Shown here one piece after another: positions 53,971-63,810 of a stretch of DNA of 64,000 nt. The DNA comes from Agrobacterium vitis (GTDB lineage Bacteria > Pseudomonadota > Alphaproteobacteria > Rhizobiales > Rhizobiaceae). The notes beneath the pieces were generated by a model. The model was not told where the DNA came from and made no database searches. It was given only the letters and a program-made list of their open reading frames with translations. Both the position numbers and the translations under genes were made by a program. The stretch covers positions 3,330,501-3,394,500 of the forward strand of contig NZ_AP023272.1 of the NCBI RefSeq assembly GCF_013426735.1. Reading direction: 5' to 3'. How positions within the stretch are numbered: the first letter of the stretch is position 1; the number at the start of each line of letters is the position of its first letter.

Positions 53971-56154
53971 TTACAGGCTGTTGACCGATTCGAGCAGGCT
54001 GGCGCTGATGCCGCTGGTCGAGGAGCTGCCACCGAGAATGGTTAGCGCGGCATTGGCCGAGGAGCCGGTATTATTTTCTAGGTCATACATGGCCGTAAAG
54101 CGTTGCAGGAATTTCTTCTGCTTTTCAGGATCACTCAGATCCTTCAGGTCCATTTTCTTCTCAATGACCTTTTTCTGCTGCTCGATATCCATATTGCTCA
54201 TGTCGCTGGGCAGGCTATAGGCGGTGCGGAACACTTCCAGCAGCGCTGTATCGCCGAGAATGTCATAGGCCGAGGTAATGGTCGACGACATGCGATCCCA
54301 GTAAAGGGCAAGGCGCACACCCTGGTCGCTTTCGCCCTGTTCGTTTTCAAGGGTCTGGTGCAGATAGAGATTTTCGGTGTTAAAGGTCTCACTGCGGTTC
54401 TGCACACCATCGGCATTTTCCTGGGAAATCTTGCCGCTACTATCGAAATTATAGGAGGCGACGAATTTCGCATAGCCTTCGTCGGCCTGGGTGTTAGCAA
54501 AGCTTTTAGGATCGGTGAGATCAGATGAAAACAACTGCTTGAGCATGTCGTCGCTGACATCTTTCGGGTCGAGCCCCTGCGCAGTCAGGCCAAAATCCAC
54601 CAGTTTACGATCCTTGAGCAAATCGGTGACGGATGTGACCTTGACGATATTTTCCTGGTAATATTTGGAATCCGCCTCCGCCGCGGTCTTGGCGTCGGTC
54701 TGTTCCTTGCCCTCCAGAAAGCGAGTTTTCTGGACGATATAGTCCTTGGCCACCTCGGTAATGGTGCGCTCCGATTGGGCCAGAAGCGGCACATCAGCCG
54801 TCCCATCCTCCTTGAAATTGAAGGCGGACGCCAGGCTGATCAGCCGCTCGTCCCTGGTCTTGTTGGCATAGCTCTTGGGATCGTTCATATCGCTGGTCAG
54901 AACCTTTTTCAGGTCCGCCTTGGAAAACTCGTCCGTTTCGATACCATAGGCCTTCATGACCATATTGTAGATTTTCTCATTGCCGAGCAGGTCGTCAACC
55001 TTGGTAATGGATTTCATCTGGGTGGAATAATAGGTGGTTAGGCTGCTGAGATCCGCTTGGTCCTGATCATCGTAATTGGTCATATAGCCGCTGGCGGTCT
55101 GGGCCAGCTGGGTCTCGCTCTGGGCGTTTCCAGCCGTGGCATTACCGCTGGTGTCGAAGTTGAACATGGCAGCGATCTTCGCATACTCTCCCTTCACCTT
55201 GCCCTGGGTATTGGCATAGCTGTTGGCGTCGTTGAGATCGCTGGTGACGATATTCTCAAAGGTGGATTTCAGCGTGTTCTTGTCCATGCCCAGCGCTGTC
55301 TTCACATAGCTGAACAGCCGCGAATCCCCTGTTATATCCGAGGCCTTGGTGACAGTGGCGATCTTTTCCTTGTAGTAAGCGGCTTCGCGCTCGGCCCGGT
55401 AGGCGGTCTCGGTGCTGGGAACCTCCTCCAGATAGAGATCTTCCATCTCCGTTTTCTGCTCGGAGGTCTGGGCCGTCGCGTTCTTCAGCGAGCCATCGGT
55501 ATTAAACGAGAAGGCGTTGGCGATTTTCAGGTAATCAGACTTGTTGGTGGTCAGCGTGTTGACGTAGCTGGTGCTGTCGCTGACATCGCTGGTCAGGATC
55601 TTTTTCAAATGGTCGGTGGAATAATATTTGGTGTCGAGCCCATAGGATTCCAGCACGAATTTGGTCAGGCGACTGTTCTTCAAGAGGTCATCGACATTGG
55701 TGACCTTGTCGATAGCGGAATCGTAATATTGCACCTCTTCCTTGGCATCGTCGCCTTCGGTGACAAGCGATTGCTTGTAAAGGCCAATCACATCCTCTTC
55801 CTGCTTGTCGGTCTGGATATCGGCGGTCTCGGCGGAAAAATTGAAGGACCGGGCAAAATCGCGGTAACGGTCGTCGGCCAGTTTGTTGGCATAGCTGTTT
55901 TCGTCGGACAGATCGCTTTCCAGCACCTTTTTCATGAAGGCCTTGGCATAGGTCATGTCTTCCAGGCCGTTGGCCTTCATCGTATATTGGTAGAGCCGGT
56001 CGTCGTTCATGAAGTCGTCGACGGTTTTGACCTTGCCGATATTCTCCTGGTAATATTTCTGCTCGCGGGCCACCTCAGGCTCCTGAGACACACGCTTCAG
56101 GCTCGCTTTCATATCGCGATTGACAAGATCATAGCCGACATAAGTAGACACCAT
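53971..56154 (-). CDS. Six-repeat DUF1217 protein, flagellum-associated family
   Basis: 727 residues from the ATG at 56154. It contains six related units of about 115-125 residues, starting near residues 30, 140, 256, 373, 496 and 614. Each has a Y-Y-x5-I-x-K-V-T-x-V-D-D-L-L-like entry, a SDLSDxxSYAN-type centre and an FNF-type end. The last unit is the most divergent. DUF1217 proteins are encoded in rhizobial flagellar clusters, so a surface or flagellar role is possible, although no flagellar genes lie nearby. No signal peptide or membrane helix; highly charged and Ser/Asp/Lys-rich. Confidence 0.85.
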   Translation of the reverse strand: MVSTYVGYDLVNRDMKASLKRVSQEPEVAREQKYYQENIGKVKTVDDFMNDDRLYQYTMKANGLEDMTYAKAFMKKVLESDLSDENSYANKLADDRYRDFARSFNFSAETADIQTDKQEEDVIGLYKQSLVTEGDDAKEEVQYYDSAIDKVTNVDDLLKNSRLTKFVLESYGLDTKYYSTDHLKKILTSDVSDSTSYVNTLTTNKSDYLKIANAFSFNTDGSLKNATAQTSEQKTEMEDLYLEEVPSTETAYRAEREAAYYKEKIATVTKASDITGDSRLFSYVKTALGMDKNTLKSTFENIVTSDLNDANSYANTQGKVKGEYAKIAAMFNFDTSGNATAGNAQSETQLAQTASGYMTNYDDQDQADLSSLTTYYSTQMKSITKVDDLLGNEKIYNMVMKAYGIETDEFSKADLKKVLTSDMNDPKSYANKTRDERLISLASAFNFKEDGTADVPLLAQSERTITEVAKDYIVQKTRFLEGKEQTDAKTAAEADSKYYQENIVKVTSVTDLLKDRKLVDFGLTAQGLDPKDVSDDMLKQLFSSDLTDPKSFANTQADEGYAKFVASYNFDSSGKISQENADGVQNRSETFNTENLYLHQTLENEQGESDQGVRLALYWDRMSSTITSAYDILGDTALLEVFRTAYSLPSDMSNMDIEQQKKVIEKKMDLKDLSDPEKQKKFLQRFTAMYDLENNTGSSANAALTILGGSSSTSGISASLLESVNSL

Positions 56155-56863
56155 GGCACTGCGTTCCTCGATAAGCTCCAAAAGCGCCGCCCGCCACGTC
56201 CCTGGCTGCAACGCCCTCAATCACCGCATGACCCTGCCCCCACAGCGCCGTGCGTCATATATGGCGCACAAAGCTCGCTGTAGCTTTTATATCTGCTGCA
56301 TAATTTTCCCTTTAAACCGATTCCCGTTTAAAGAATTATGCCGTGGCCACCCCTGGCCGGTTGCGTCATGCGGATGTCGGGTAACCCATCATGGCCTACC
56401 TGCCTTGCTCCTGGCTTTTGCCGCAAGGCAGAATGGCGTCAAGCAAGAGATACTCACAAGAGATACTCACATGCCTGGCGCCCGCCGCATTCCATTCGCG
56501 GCATTCAAACTACAACCTGCCAAACACAACCCGAAAGCAATTTTACGGCAGTTCTACACGTATCGTAACATTCACCTATCATACCAATAAAGGTTGGTGA
56601 CCGACGCAGGTTGTCGTAGCATTATCATTCAAACATAGTAGAATACTCTTAACTAATCCTTCACAATTTTACAAAAGCCGTTCACCAAATCGAAACCGTT
56701 AGCGCTGGCAATTCGATAACCATCTGGAACGGCAAAGTTTTCTTAACCGCGATTTTTAAGCGGTCCGGAACCCGGCAAGGCTATCTTTGGCCTCAGAGGA
56801 CGAAAAGTCCCAGTGAAAAGAGCAGATGCAATAACGGCTCTCAGGTAAAACAAGGGTAGTAAG
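56155..56863. other. Intergenic region with small direct and inverted repeats
   Basis: 709 bases with no gene accepted. The forward frames here lack ribosome sites and family similarity. It holds a CTGCCTTG / CAAGGCAG inverted repeat (56400-56431) and a 13-base direct repeat (56444-56469). The right half (about 56590-56860) is AT-rich and probably carries the promoter for the gene at 56864. Confidence 0.6.
56444..56469 (+). repeat. 13-base direct duplication
   Basis: CAAGAGATACTCA occurs twice back to back with no change, in otherwise non-coding sequence. Confidence 0.85.
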
Positions 56864-57445
56864 ATGACGAACACGGTTATGAAGCCCGTATGGGCTGGAG
56901 CAACGTTTCGACTGGAACCATCACGGTTTCCGCAACATGTGACTTATACGTTGCGCGATGCTTCCGGCCCTGGTGCTTCCGGAAATGTCTCCGTTACACT
57001 CGACGAGCGCGGTGCCGTGCTGCGCAAGATCCTGCCGGCCAGCGGCTTGCCGATGTCATTTGCCCTTCCGGCCCGGGCTTTCAAAGGGATTGCTGCCCGC
57101 GCCATCGACCATGGCAATGGCGAAGTGACCGTGACGCTGGAACTGCATCATGCTGATCCGGACCTGTGCATTCCGCTGCTGGTTGCCCATGATCTCTGTG
57201 ACATTGCCGCCGACTGGCGCAGCTGGGCCGAAACCTTCCGCATTCCGATGCTGATGGTCGAGGCTGATGGGGTTGCCCGGCCGCTGGAAGAGCATCTGGG
57301 CGAATTGCGCGCCGAACCGCCGCGCAGCCGCCGCCGCCATTCCTATTTCGCAGAGCGCCGTCCGCGCTTCCTGGTCCGCCGCACAACCGGTTCGCTGGGT
57401 GTTGCGATGAAAATTTCCGGCAAGGAAATCATCGCCCGCCGTTAA
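56864..57445 (+). CDS. DUF6101-type protein of unknown function
   Basis: 193 residues. A beta-rich domain (residues 10-140; VTYTLRDASGPGASGNVSVTLDERGAVLRK, LPARAFKGIAARAI) precedes a basic tail RSRRRHSYFAERRPRFLVRRTTG. No signal peptide. It matches conserved alphaproteobacterial proteins grouped as DUF6101, by recall rather than search. It is convergent with dmeF. The start is clean but the ribosome site is weak. Confidence 0.72.
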   Translation: MTNTVMKPVWAGATFRLEPSRFPQHVTYTLRDASGPGASGNVSVTLDERGAVLRKILPASGLPMSFALPARAFKGIAARAIDHGNGEVTVTLELHHADPDLCIPLLVAHDLCDIAADWRSWAETFRIPMLMVEADGVARPLEEHLGELRAEPPRSRRRHSYFAERRPRFLVRRTTGSLGVAMKISGKEIIARR

Positions 57446-57566
57446 CAGAGCGGTTGTCGATACGCGAATATTTTAACATGGCTCACCGGAAAAGGCGGGC
57501 CATGTTTCGTTTTGAGGCGACGCACCCCGGAAAATGTCTTGCCCCATGTCTGAACGTTGGCGGCAA

Positions 57567-58634
57567 TTATGCTGCCTCGGCGCGCTCAACCTCGACAGTC
57601 ACATGCGACAAAGCGGCAATCTGGGACAATTTTTCGCGGTACCAGGCAGGAGAGTGCGGCTCGCGCGCCACCAGCGAAACGATCGCACCGTGATGACCGG
57701 GCCCCAATTGCCAAACGTGAAGATCGGCAATATCGGCCCCTTCCGCTTCGATCACCCGGCGGATAGTGCCGGAGAGGTCTTCGCCATCCGAGACATGATC
57801 GAGCAGGACCATGCCGCTATCGCGCATCAGGCCGAAGGCCCAACTGCCGATGACCAGCGCACCGACAACGCCGATCAGCGGATCGAGCCAGAGCCAGCCG
57901 AAAAAACTGCCAAGCAGCAAGGCGGCAATCGCCATCACCGATGTCAGCGCATCCGCAAGCACATGGATATAGGCAGCCCGCAAGTTGCGGTCGCTACCGC
58001 CATGGCTGCCGGACGCGTCCGAATGGGCGTGATGGCCGTGCTCGTGATGCCCATGGTCATGTTTATGCCCATGTCCATGCCCGTGATGATGGTCTTCCTG
58101 AAGCAGCAGGGCGCAGACCAGGTTGACCGCTAAACCGATACTGGCGATGACGATGGCCTCGGTAAAGTTAATGGCGACCGGCTGAAACACCCGCCAGAGG
58201 CTTTCCCAGGCAATGATAACAGCCACGAGGCCGAGAAAGATCGCACTGGAAAAGGCAGCCAGATCACCGAATTTGCCGGTTCCGAAGGTAAAGCCACTAT
58301 TGCCCGCATGACGCCGCGCCAGGCTATAGGCCAGCGCCGACACAAAAATCGCCCCCGCATGGGTGGCCATATGCCAGCCATCCGCCGTCAGCGCCATGGA
58401 GCCGAACAGATTACCCGCGACAATTTCCACCACCATCATCACTGTGGTGACGCCAATCACCGCCCAGGTGCGGCGCTCGTTGCGCTGATGGTTCCGCCCA
58501 AGGAAGACATGGCTGTGGCAATTGCCCGGCCCATGCGGATGCGGGTGGGCATGATCGCCTTGCCCATGCGGATGGTGCTCATGAGGGTGATGCTGATGAG
58601 AATCGTGGCCGTGAGACGTCGGGTCCAGGGTCAT
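57567..58634 (-). CDS. dmeF: CDF-family Co/Ni efflux transporter DmeF
   Basis: 355 residues. The N-terminus is a long His-rich cytoplasmic lead (about residues 8-42). Six membrane segments follow, with the CDF metal site HxxxD-like signatures ADGWHMATHAG (helix II) and HVLADALTSV (helix V). A second His-rich loop lies between helices IV and V (about 180-205). The C-terminal domain includes DLHVWQLGPGHHGAIVSL. DmeF exports cobalt and nickel. It overlaps the upstream regulator dmeR by four bases. Confidence 0.92.
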   Translation of the reverse strand: MTLDPTSHGHDSHQHHPHEHHPHGQGDHAHPHPHGPGNCHSHVFLGRNHQRNERRTWAVIGVTTVMMVVEIVAGNLFGSMALTADGWHMATHAGAIFVSALAYSLARRHAGNSGFTFGTGKFGDLAAFSSAIFLGLVAVIIAWESLWRVFQPVAINFTEAIVIASIGLAVNLVCALLLQEDHHHGHGHGHKHDHGHHEHGHHAHSDASGSHGGSDRNLRAAYIHVLADALTSVMAIAALLLGSFFGWLWLDPLIGVVGALVIGSWAFGLMRDSGMVLLDHVSDGEDLSGTIRRVIEAEGADIADLHVWQLGPGHHGAIVSLVAREPHSPAWYREKLSQIAALSHVTVEVERAEAA

Positions 58635-58906
58635 TTCAGGTAGCTCCTGATCACGTCAATGAGTTCGTCGGCACCGTGATGACGCTCGGATGCATCGAGA
58701 TTTTCGGCAACGATATGCTCGCGGATATGCTCCTCGACCAGTTCGGTCATCAGCCCGGTCAGGGCTCCCCGCACCGAGGCCGTCAGGTTCATGATATCGC
58801 TGCACGGCTTTTCCGCCAGAAGCGCGGTTTCGATGGCCTCCATCTGTCCCTTCATCCGGCGGATGCGGGCGAGAAGCTTGGCCTGGTGTTTGATTGTATG
58901 GCTCAT
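58631..58906 (-). CDS. dmeR: RcnR/CsoR-family Ni/Co-responsive repressor DmeR
   Basis: 91 residues, all helical. Ligand residues match RcnR exactly: His3, Cys35, His60 and His64, the W-H-C-H-H fingerprint of the nickel/cobalt branch rather than the Cu(I) branch. It should repress dmeRF until metal binds. The palindrome directly upstream is the likely operator. Confidence 0.93.
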   Translation of the reverse strand: MSHTIKHQAKLLARIRRMKGQMEAIETALLAEKPCSDIMNLTASVRGALTGLMTELVEEHIREHIVAENLDASERHHGADELIDVIRSYLK

Positions 58907-58907
58907 A

Positions 58908-58927
58908 ATATAGGGGGGTACCCTATT
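58908..58927. promoter_or_regulatory. Candidate DmeR operator
   Basis: The palindrome ATAGGGGGGTACCCTAT, with the G-tract typical of RcnR/CsoR-type sites, lies directly upstream of the dmeR start. Repressor binding here would block the dmeRF promoter. Confidence 0.72.
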
Positions 58928-58980
58928 TTGAGACGAAACACAAGAATATTCTTATATTCCGCAGCTGTCGGGCCGAGTGA

Positions 58981-59934
58981 TCAGGCGAAGGGAATAGAAG
59001 CAACCAGACCGATGAACAGAATCAGCCCAACCTTGCCATTCAGCTTGAACAGCGCCAGACACTGAACCGGATTATGGATATCCAGCACTTTGATCTGGTA
59101 GCCGAGCAGAACGAGCGCCACCAGCAGTCCGAGATAGGCGGGGAAACCGGCACCGGCCAGCACGAAGGACAGGGCCAGCAACAGGCCCATCGCGCCGTAA
59201 AATCCGGTCAGCCAGATCTTGGTGTCCTCGGCAAACAGCCTTGCGGTGGAGCGCACGCCAATCAGGGCGTCGTCCTCCTTGTCCTGATGGGCATAGATCG
59301 TGTCATAGCCAATGGTCCAGACCACGGCAGCGATATAGAGCAGCACGGCGGCGATAGACATCGACCCGGTCAACCCGGCCCAGCCCATCAACCCACCCCA
59401 GGAAAAAGCCAGACCAAGGAAAAACTGCGGCCAATCGGTAAACCGCTTGGCGAAGGGATAGATCACCACGATGGCCAGCGACGCCAGGCCAAGCAGGATG
59501 GAAAAGCCGTTGAAGCAGAATAGCACGGCAGCGCCCACCACCAACTGCGCGACGATGAACAGCTTGGCTTGGCCCCGCGTCACCCGCCCCGAAGGCAAGG
59601 GGCGCGAACGGGTGCGGGCCACTTCCATATCGATCGTCTCATCGACCAGATCATTATAGGTGCAGCCAGCACCGCGCATGACAACGGCGCCAACAAAGAA
59701 CAGCAGGAGGTGGGCGATGAAGGTCCAGACCAGCAGCGCGTCCCTGGAGGCAAGAAAATTGGCTGCCAGCGCCGATGACCAGAAGCACGGCCACATCAGC
59801 AATTCCCAGCCGATTGGCCGGTCCCAGCGCGCCAGCTGCGCATAGGGCCAGACCGCCCGTGGCAGCAGGCGGTAGACCCAATTATCGGAAAGCGCGTCCT
59901 GGACGCGGGCGGTGGTGTCGCTGGCGGTGCTCAT
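58981..59934 (-). CDS. ubiA: 4-hydroxybenzoate polyprenyltransferase
   Basis: 317 residues, about eight to nine membrane helices. The two prenyl-diphosphate metal motifs are present: NDLVDETIDMEVART (about residues 90-104, with RSRPLPSGRVT after it) and DKEDDALIGVRST (about 218-230). It attaches the polyprenyl chain to 4-hydroxybenzoate in ubiquinone synthesis. The gene stands alone on the reverse strand between dmeR and cfa. Confidence 0.95.
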   Translation of the reverse strand: MSTASDTTARVQDALSDNWVYRLLPRAVWPYAQLARWDRPIGWELLMWPCFWSSALAANFLASRDALLVWTFIAHLLLFFVGAVVMRGAGCTYNDLVDETIDMEVARTRSRPLPSGRVTRGQAKLFIVAQLVVGAAVLFCFNGFSILLGLASLAIVVIYPFAKRFTDWPQFFLGLAFSWGGLMGWAGLTGSMSIAAVLLYIAAVVWTIGYDTIYAHQDKEDDALIGVRSTARLFAEDTKIWLTGFYGAMGLLLALSFVLAGAGFPAYLGLLVALVLLGYQIKVLDIHNPVQCLALFKLNGKVGLILFIGLVASIPFA

Positions 59935-60006
59935 GTCTGACGTGATAGCCCAAATTCGCGACCAAGAAAACTATCCTTAAGCCTTGGCCAACAGACACCA
60001 GCTCGT

Positions 60007-61263
60007 TCAGAACAGCACTTTTTCCAAGGGTGCGCGCAACGTTTCCGCCGCCTTCAGCGCCTCTTCACGTGCGGCGATATAGTCGCGATTGTCAGGTACG
60101 CTTATCCGCTTCTTGGTGATTTGCAGCTGGAAAATGAAAAAATCCTCATGGGTGAAGGCCATTTCGGAGCCTGCGAGGTAAAATTCCCACATCCGCACGA
60201 AGCGCTCGTCATAAAGCCGCGCCGCCTCATCGCGGCGTGCCATGAACCGGTTTCGCCAATGGCGCAGCGTATGGGCGTAATGCATCGGCAGAATTTCGCA
60301 ATCGGCCACCAGCAGGCCGGATTTTTCGATGGCCGGAAGGACTTCGGCAAGCGAGGGAATATAGCCGCCGGGAAAGATATATTTCTCGAAAAACGGATTG
60401 TTGTAGAGCGCCGGATACGGCTGGCCGATGGAATGCAGGATCATCACCCCATCATCCTGCATCAGCTCGTGGACCTTGCGGAAATAATGCCGGTAATGGG
60501 TTGGGCCGACATGCTCGAACATGCCAACCGACACCAGCCGATCAAAAGGCTGAGACTTCAGTGTGCGGTAATCCTGCAAGTCGAAACGCAGCCTGTCACC
60601 GAGACCGCGCTTGCGCGCCCGTTCGCGCGACACCTTCAACTGTTCTTCGCTAAGCGTGATACCGCTGACATCGACCCCGCAGGTTTCCGCCAGATAGATC
60701 GCCATGCCGCCCCAACCGGAGCCGATTTCCAACACCCGCTGGCCAGGCTCTGCCATCAGCTTTGCGGCAATATGGCGTTTCTTCGCCAATTGCGCCTCCT
60801 CCAGCGAAATGCCCGGCGGATTGAAATAGGCGCAGGAATATTGCCAGTCTTCGTCTAGAAACAGGTCGAACAGCTTGGCGCTGAGATCGTAATGGTGGGC
60901 CACATTGCGCTGATTGCGATTAACCGGCAAAGCTCCCCGCGCTTTCGCCGCCACCACCCGCAGCAGGCCGCGCCAGAGCATCGGAAAGGTCAGGTCGGAG
61001 ACCAGCGTATTGGTTTTCACCAGCGCCAACAGATCGTAAATATCGCCTTTTTCGAAGGCCATCCGGCCCTGCATGTAGATCTCACCCAGCTTCAGCTGCG
61101 CATCGCGGTAAATCTCGTCTTCCGCCTCGTCATCGAAAAAATGGATCGCAATCGGCGGTCCCGAACCATCACCGAAACGCTGCACCTGGCCATCGGCCCC
61201 GATGACCTCCAGCGTGCCTTTTCGGATGATTCTCATCAACATGCCACGAAGAGACGATGCCAT
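60007..61263 (-). CDS. cfa: Cyclopropane-fatty-acyl-phospholipid synthase
   Basis: 418 residues from the ATG at 61263; the frame is open to 61398 but the extension is not conserved-looking. The N-terminal domain ends near residue 130, followed by NVAHHYDLSAKLFDLFLDEDWQYSCAYF. SAM motif I is VLEIGSGWGGMAIYLAE (about 190-206). VGMFEHVGPTHYRHYF and LHSIGQPYPALYNNPFFEKYIFPGGYIPSL are characteristic of CFA synthases. It converts membrane cis-unsaturated acyl chains to cyclopropane forms, usually in stationary phase or acid stress. Confidence 0.93.
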   Translation of the reverse strand: MASSLRGMLMRIIRKGTLEVIGADGQVQRFGDGSGPPIAIHFFDDEAEDEIYRDAQLKLGEIYMQGRMAFEKGDIYDLLALVKTNTLVSDLTFPMLWRGLLRVVAAKARGALPVNRNQRNVAHHYDLSAKLFDLFLDEDWQYSCAYFNPPGISLEEAQLAKKRHIAAKLMAEPGQRVLEIGSGWGGMAIYLAETCGVDVSGITLSEEQLKVSRERARKRGLGDRLRFDLQDYRTLKSQPFDRLVSVGMFEHVGPTHYRHYFRKVHELMQDDGVMILHSIGQPYPALYNNPFFEKYIFPGGYIPSLAEVLPAIEKSGLLVADCEILPMHYAHTLRHWRNRFMARRDEAARLYDERFVRMWEFYLAGSEMAFTHEDFFIFQLQITKKRISVPDNRDYIAAREEALKAAETLRAPLEKVLF

Positions 61264-61384
61264 TGACACCTCCTGAAAGGAAAGAGATTGCCTGTCCGCT
61301 AATGGCAACCCTATCCTCTCCAATCGCGCTGACAAGTATGCTTTTGTCACATAATTTTCAAAAATCCAGGGAACTTTTCCGAAA

Positions 61385-61427
61385 AGCAAAACACGCACTC
61401 ACCTCAGGATGTGCGCGTGCTTTGTGT
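61385..61427 (-). terminator. Probable terminator after tex
   Basis: On the reverse strand, CAAAGCACGC-GCAC pairs with GTGAGTGCGTGTTTTG (small bulges) and is followed by CTTTTC. It lies between the tex stop and the cfa start. Confidence 0.45.
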
Positions 61428-61497
61428 TCCCGCAATAGTTTACGGTCCATCGGATCGAAAAACGGACATCGGTTTGCGGGCTAATACTGGTGAGGCG

Positions 61498-63810
61498 TTA
61501 TTTCTTACGCATCGCCTCGGCCAGTGCCGCACCCAAGCCACCCATCGCGGGCTTTTCATCACGGGCCGGTTTCGGATTGACATTGCGCATCACCGCCGGG
61601 CCACGATTGTCACGAGCCGATGGTGGTGGGGCTTCGCCACCATCCTTGCGCATGGTCAGCGCAATGCGCTTGCGCTTCACATCCACTTCCACCACCCGGA
61701 CTTTCACCACATCACCGGCTTTCACCACTTCATGCGGGTCCTTGACGAATTTGTCGGCCAATTGCGACACATGCACCAAGCCATCCTGATGCACGCCAAT
61801 ATCGACAAAGGCCCCGAAGGCCGCGACATTGGTGACCGTGCCTTCCAGCAACATGCCGGGTTTCAGGTCGGTGATTTCCTCCACCCCATCGGCAAAGGTG
61901 GCAGTCTTGAAGCTGGGGCGTGGGTCACGGCCCGGCTTTTCCAGCTCAGCCAGAATGTCCTTCACCGTGGGCAGACCGAATTGCTCATCAACGAACTGGC
62001 GCGGGTCCAACCCTTTCAACAGGCTGCTGTCGCCCATCAACGTGCGTAGATCTCGCCCGCAGGCCGCAACGATTTTCTTGGCGACGCCGTAAGCTTCCGG
62101 GTGAACAGACGAAGCATCCAGCGGCTCCTTGCCATCGGGAATGCGCAGGAATCCGGCGCATTGCTCAAACGTGCGCGCACCCAGCCGGGCCACTTTCAGC
62201 AATTCCTTGCGGCTGGAAAACGGCCCGGTCTGGTCACGATGCGCGACAATCGCCTCGGCTATTGAGCCGCCGAGACCCGAAACCCGCGCCAGCAGCGGAG
62301 CCGATGCGGTGTTGAGATCGACACCCACCGCATTCACCGCATCTTCAACCACGGCATCCAGCGAACGGCCTAGACGGCCCTGATCAACATCATGCTGATA
62401 CTGGCCAACACCGATGGATTTTGGGTCGATCTTCACCAGTTCCGCCAACGGGTCCTGCAAGCGGCGGGCAATGGACACGGCCCCACGCAAGGAGACATCG
62501 AGATTGGGGAATTCCTTGGCAGCCAGTTCCGACGCCGAATAGACCGAGGCGCCTGCTTCCGAGACGATCACCTTGGTGGGCTTTTTGCCGGTCGCGGGCA
62601 ATTGCGTCAGCATATCGGCCACCAGCTTTTCCGTCTCACGGCTGCCGGTGCCATTGCCGATGGAGATCAGATCAACGCCATGCTTGCGGATCAAGCCCGC
62701 CAGTTCGGCCTGCGTGCCGCGAATGTCATTCTTGGGTGGGAAAGGATAGACGGTCGTCGTCTCCAGCACCTTGCCAGTGCCATCGACCACAGCGACTTTC
62801 ACGCCGGTGCGGATACCCGGATCAAGCCCCATGGTGGGCCGCGAACCAGCAGGGGCTGCCAACAGCAAATCCTTGAGATTGCGAGCAAAAACGTGGATCG
62901 CCTCTTCCTCGGCCCGCTCCCGCAGATCACGCATCAAGTCCAGTGACAGTGACATGGAGAGCTTCACCCGCCAAGTCCAGCCCGCCACCTCCATCAGCCA
63001 TTGGTCGGCGGGGCCTTTTTGGCCGATCTGATAGGCTGACGCAATCATCCGATGGGTGGGCTTGATCAGTGAAGTGTCGTCCTTGTCCGCCTCGATGGTC
63101 AGCGTCAGAATTTCTTCGTTCCAGCCGCGCAGCATAGCCAAGGCCCGATGGCCCGGCACGGTGGCCCAGCGCTCGAAATGGTCGAAATAATCGGCAAATT
63201 TCTCGCCAGACGCCTGTTTGCCATCGACCACCTTGGCATAGAGAATGGCCTTGTCTTTCAGGTAAGTGCGCAGGCTCTTCAACAGGTCGGCATTTTCCGC
63301 CATGGCTTCGGCCACGATATCGCGCGCGCCTTCCAGTGCCGCTTTGACGTCAGCCACTTCGCCCTTCACATAGGCCTCTGCCAGCCTGACCGGATCGCTG
63401 GTCCGGTCTTCCCAAATGGCATTGGCCAGCGGCTCCAGCCCTTTTTCGCGGGCGATTTCAGCGCGGGTGCGGCGCTTGGGCTTGTAGGGCAGATAGATGT
63501 CTTCCAGCTCGGCCTTGGTGGTGGTGCGGGCAATCTTGATGGCCAGTTCATCGGTCATCTTGTCTTGCGAGGTGATGCTATCGACAATCGCCTTGCGGCG
63601 CGCACCAAGCTCGCGCAGATAGGTCAAGCGCTCGGCCAGATTGCGCAATTGCGTATCATCCAGCCCACCGGTGACTTCTTTGCGGTAGCGGGCGATGAAG
63701 GGAACGGTGGCACCACCATCCAACAAATCCACCGCGGAGATCACCTGATCGGCTCGGGCATTGATCTCGCTCGCAATCAGTGCGGCAATGGATTTGATAT
63801 CGTCGGCCAT
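61498..63810 (-). CDS. tex: Transcription accessory protein Tex
   Basis: 770 residues, full Tex length. The N-terminal helical region has [27 protein letters not shown] (written in parts: residues 23-50). A YqgF/RuvC-like domain starts near [17 protein letters not shown]. Helix-hairpin-helix motifs follow ([23 protein letters not shown]). The C-terminal S1 RNA-binding domain spans about 650-725 ([20 protein letters not shown]). Tex binds nucleic acid and RNA polymerase-associated RNA; it supports toxin expression and stress survival in some bacteria. The start is preceded by AAGGAAG. Confidence 0.95.
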   Translation of the reverse strand: MADDIKSIAALIASEINARADQVISAVDLLDGGATVPFIARYRKEVTGGLDDTQLRNLAERLTYLRELGARRKAIVDSITSQDKMTDELAIKIARTTTKAELEDIYLPYKPKRRTRAEIAREKGLEPLANAIWEDRTSDPVRLAEAYVKGEVADVKAALEGARDIVAEAMAENADLLKSLRTYLKDKAILYAKVVDGKQASGEKFADYFDHFERWATVPGHRALAMLRGWNEEILTLTIEADKDDTSLIKPTHRMIASAYQIGQKGPADQWLMEVAGWTWRVKLSMSLSLDLMRDLRERAEEEAIHVFARNLKDLLLAAPAGSRPTMGLDPGIRTGVKVAVVDGTGKVLETTTVYPFPPKNDIRGTQAELAGLIRKHGVDLISIGNGTGSRETEKLVADMLTQLPATGKKPTKVIVSEAGASVYSASELAAKEFPNLDVSLRGAVSIARRLQDPLAELVKIDPKSIGVGQYQHDVDQGRLGRSLDAVVEDAVNAVGVDLNTASAPLLARVSGLGGSIAEAIVAHRDQTGPFSSRKELLKVARLGARTFEQCAGFLRIPDGKEPLDASSVHPEAYGVAKKIVAACGRDLRTLMGDSSLLKGLDPRQFVDEQFGLPTVKDILAELEKPGRDPRPSFKTATFADGVEEITDLKPGMLLEGTVTNVAAFGAFVDIGVHQDGLVHVSQLADKFVKDPHEVVKAGDVVKVRVVEVDVKRKRIALTMRKDGGEAPPPSARDNRGPAVMRNVNPKPARDEKPAMGGLGAALAEAMRKK

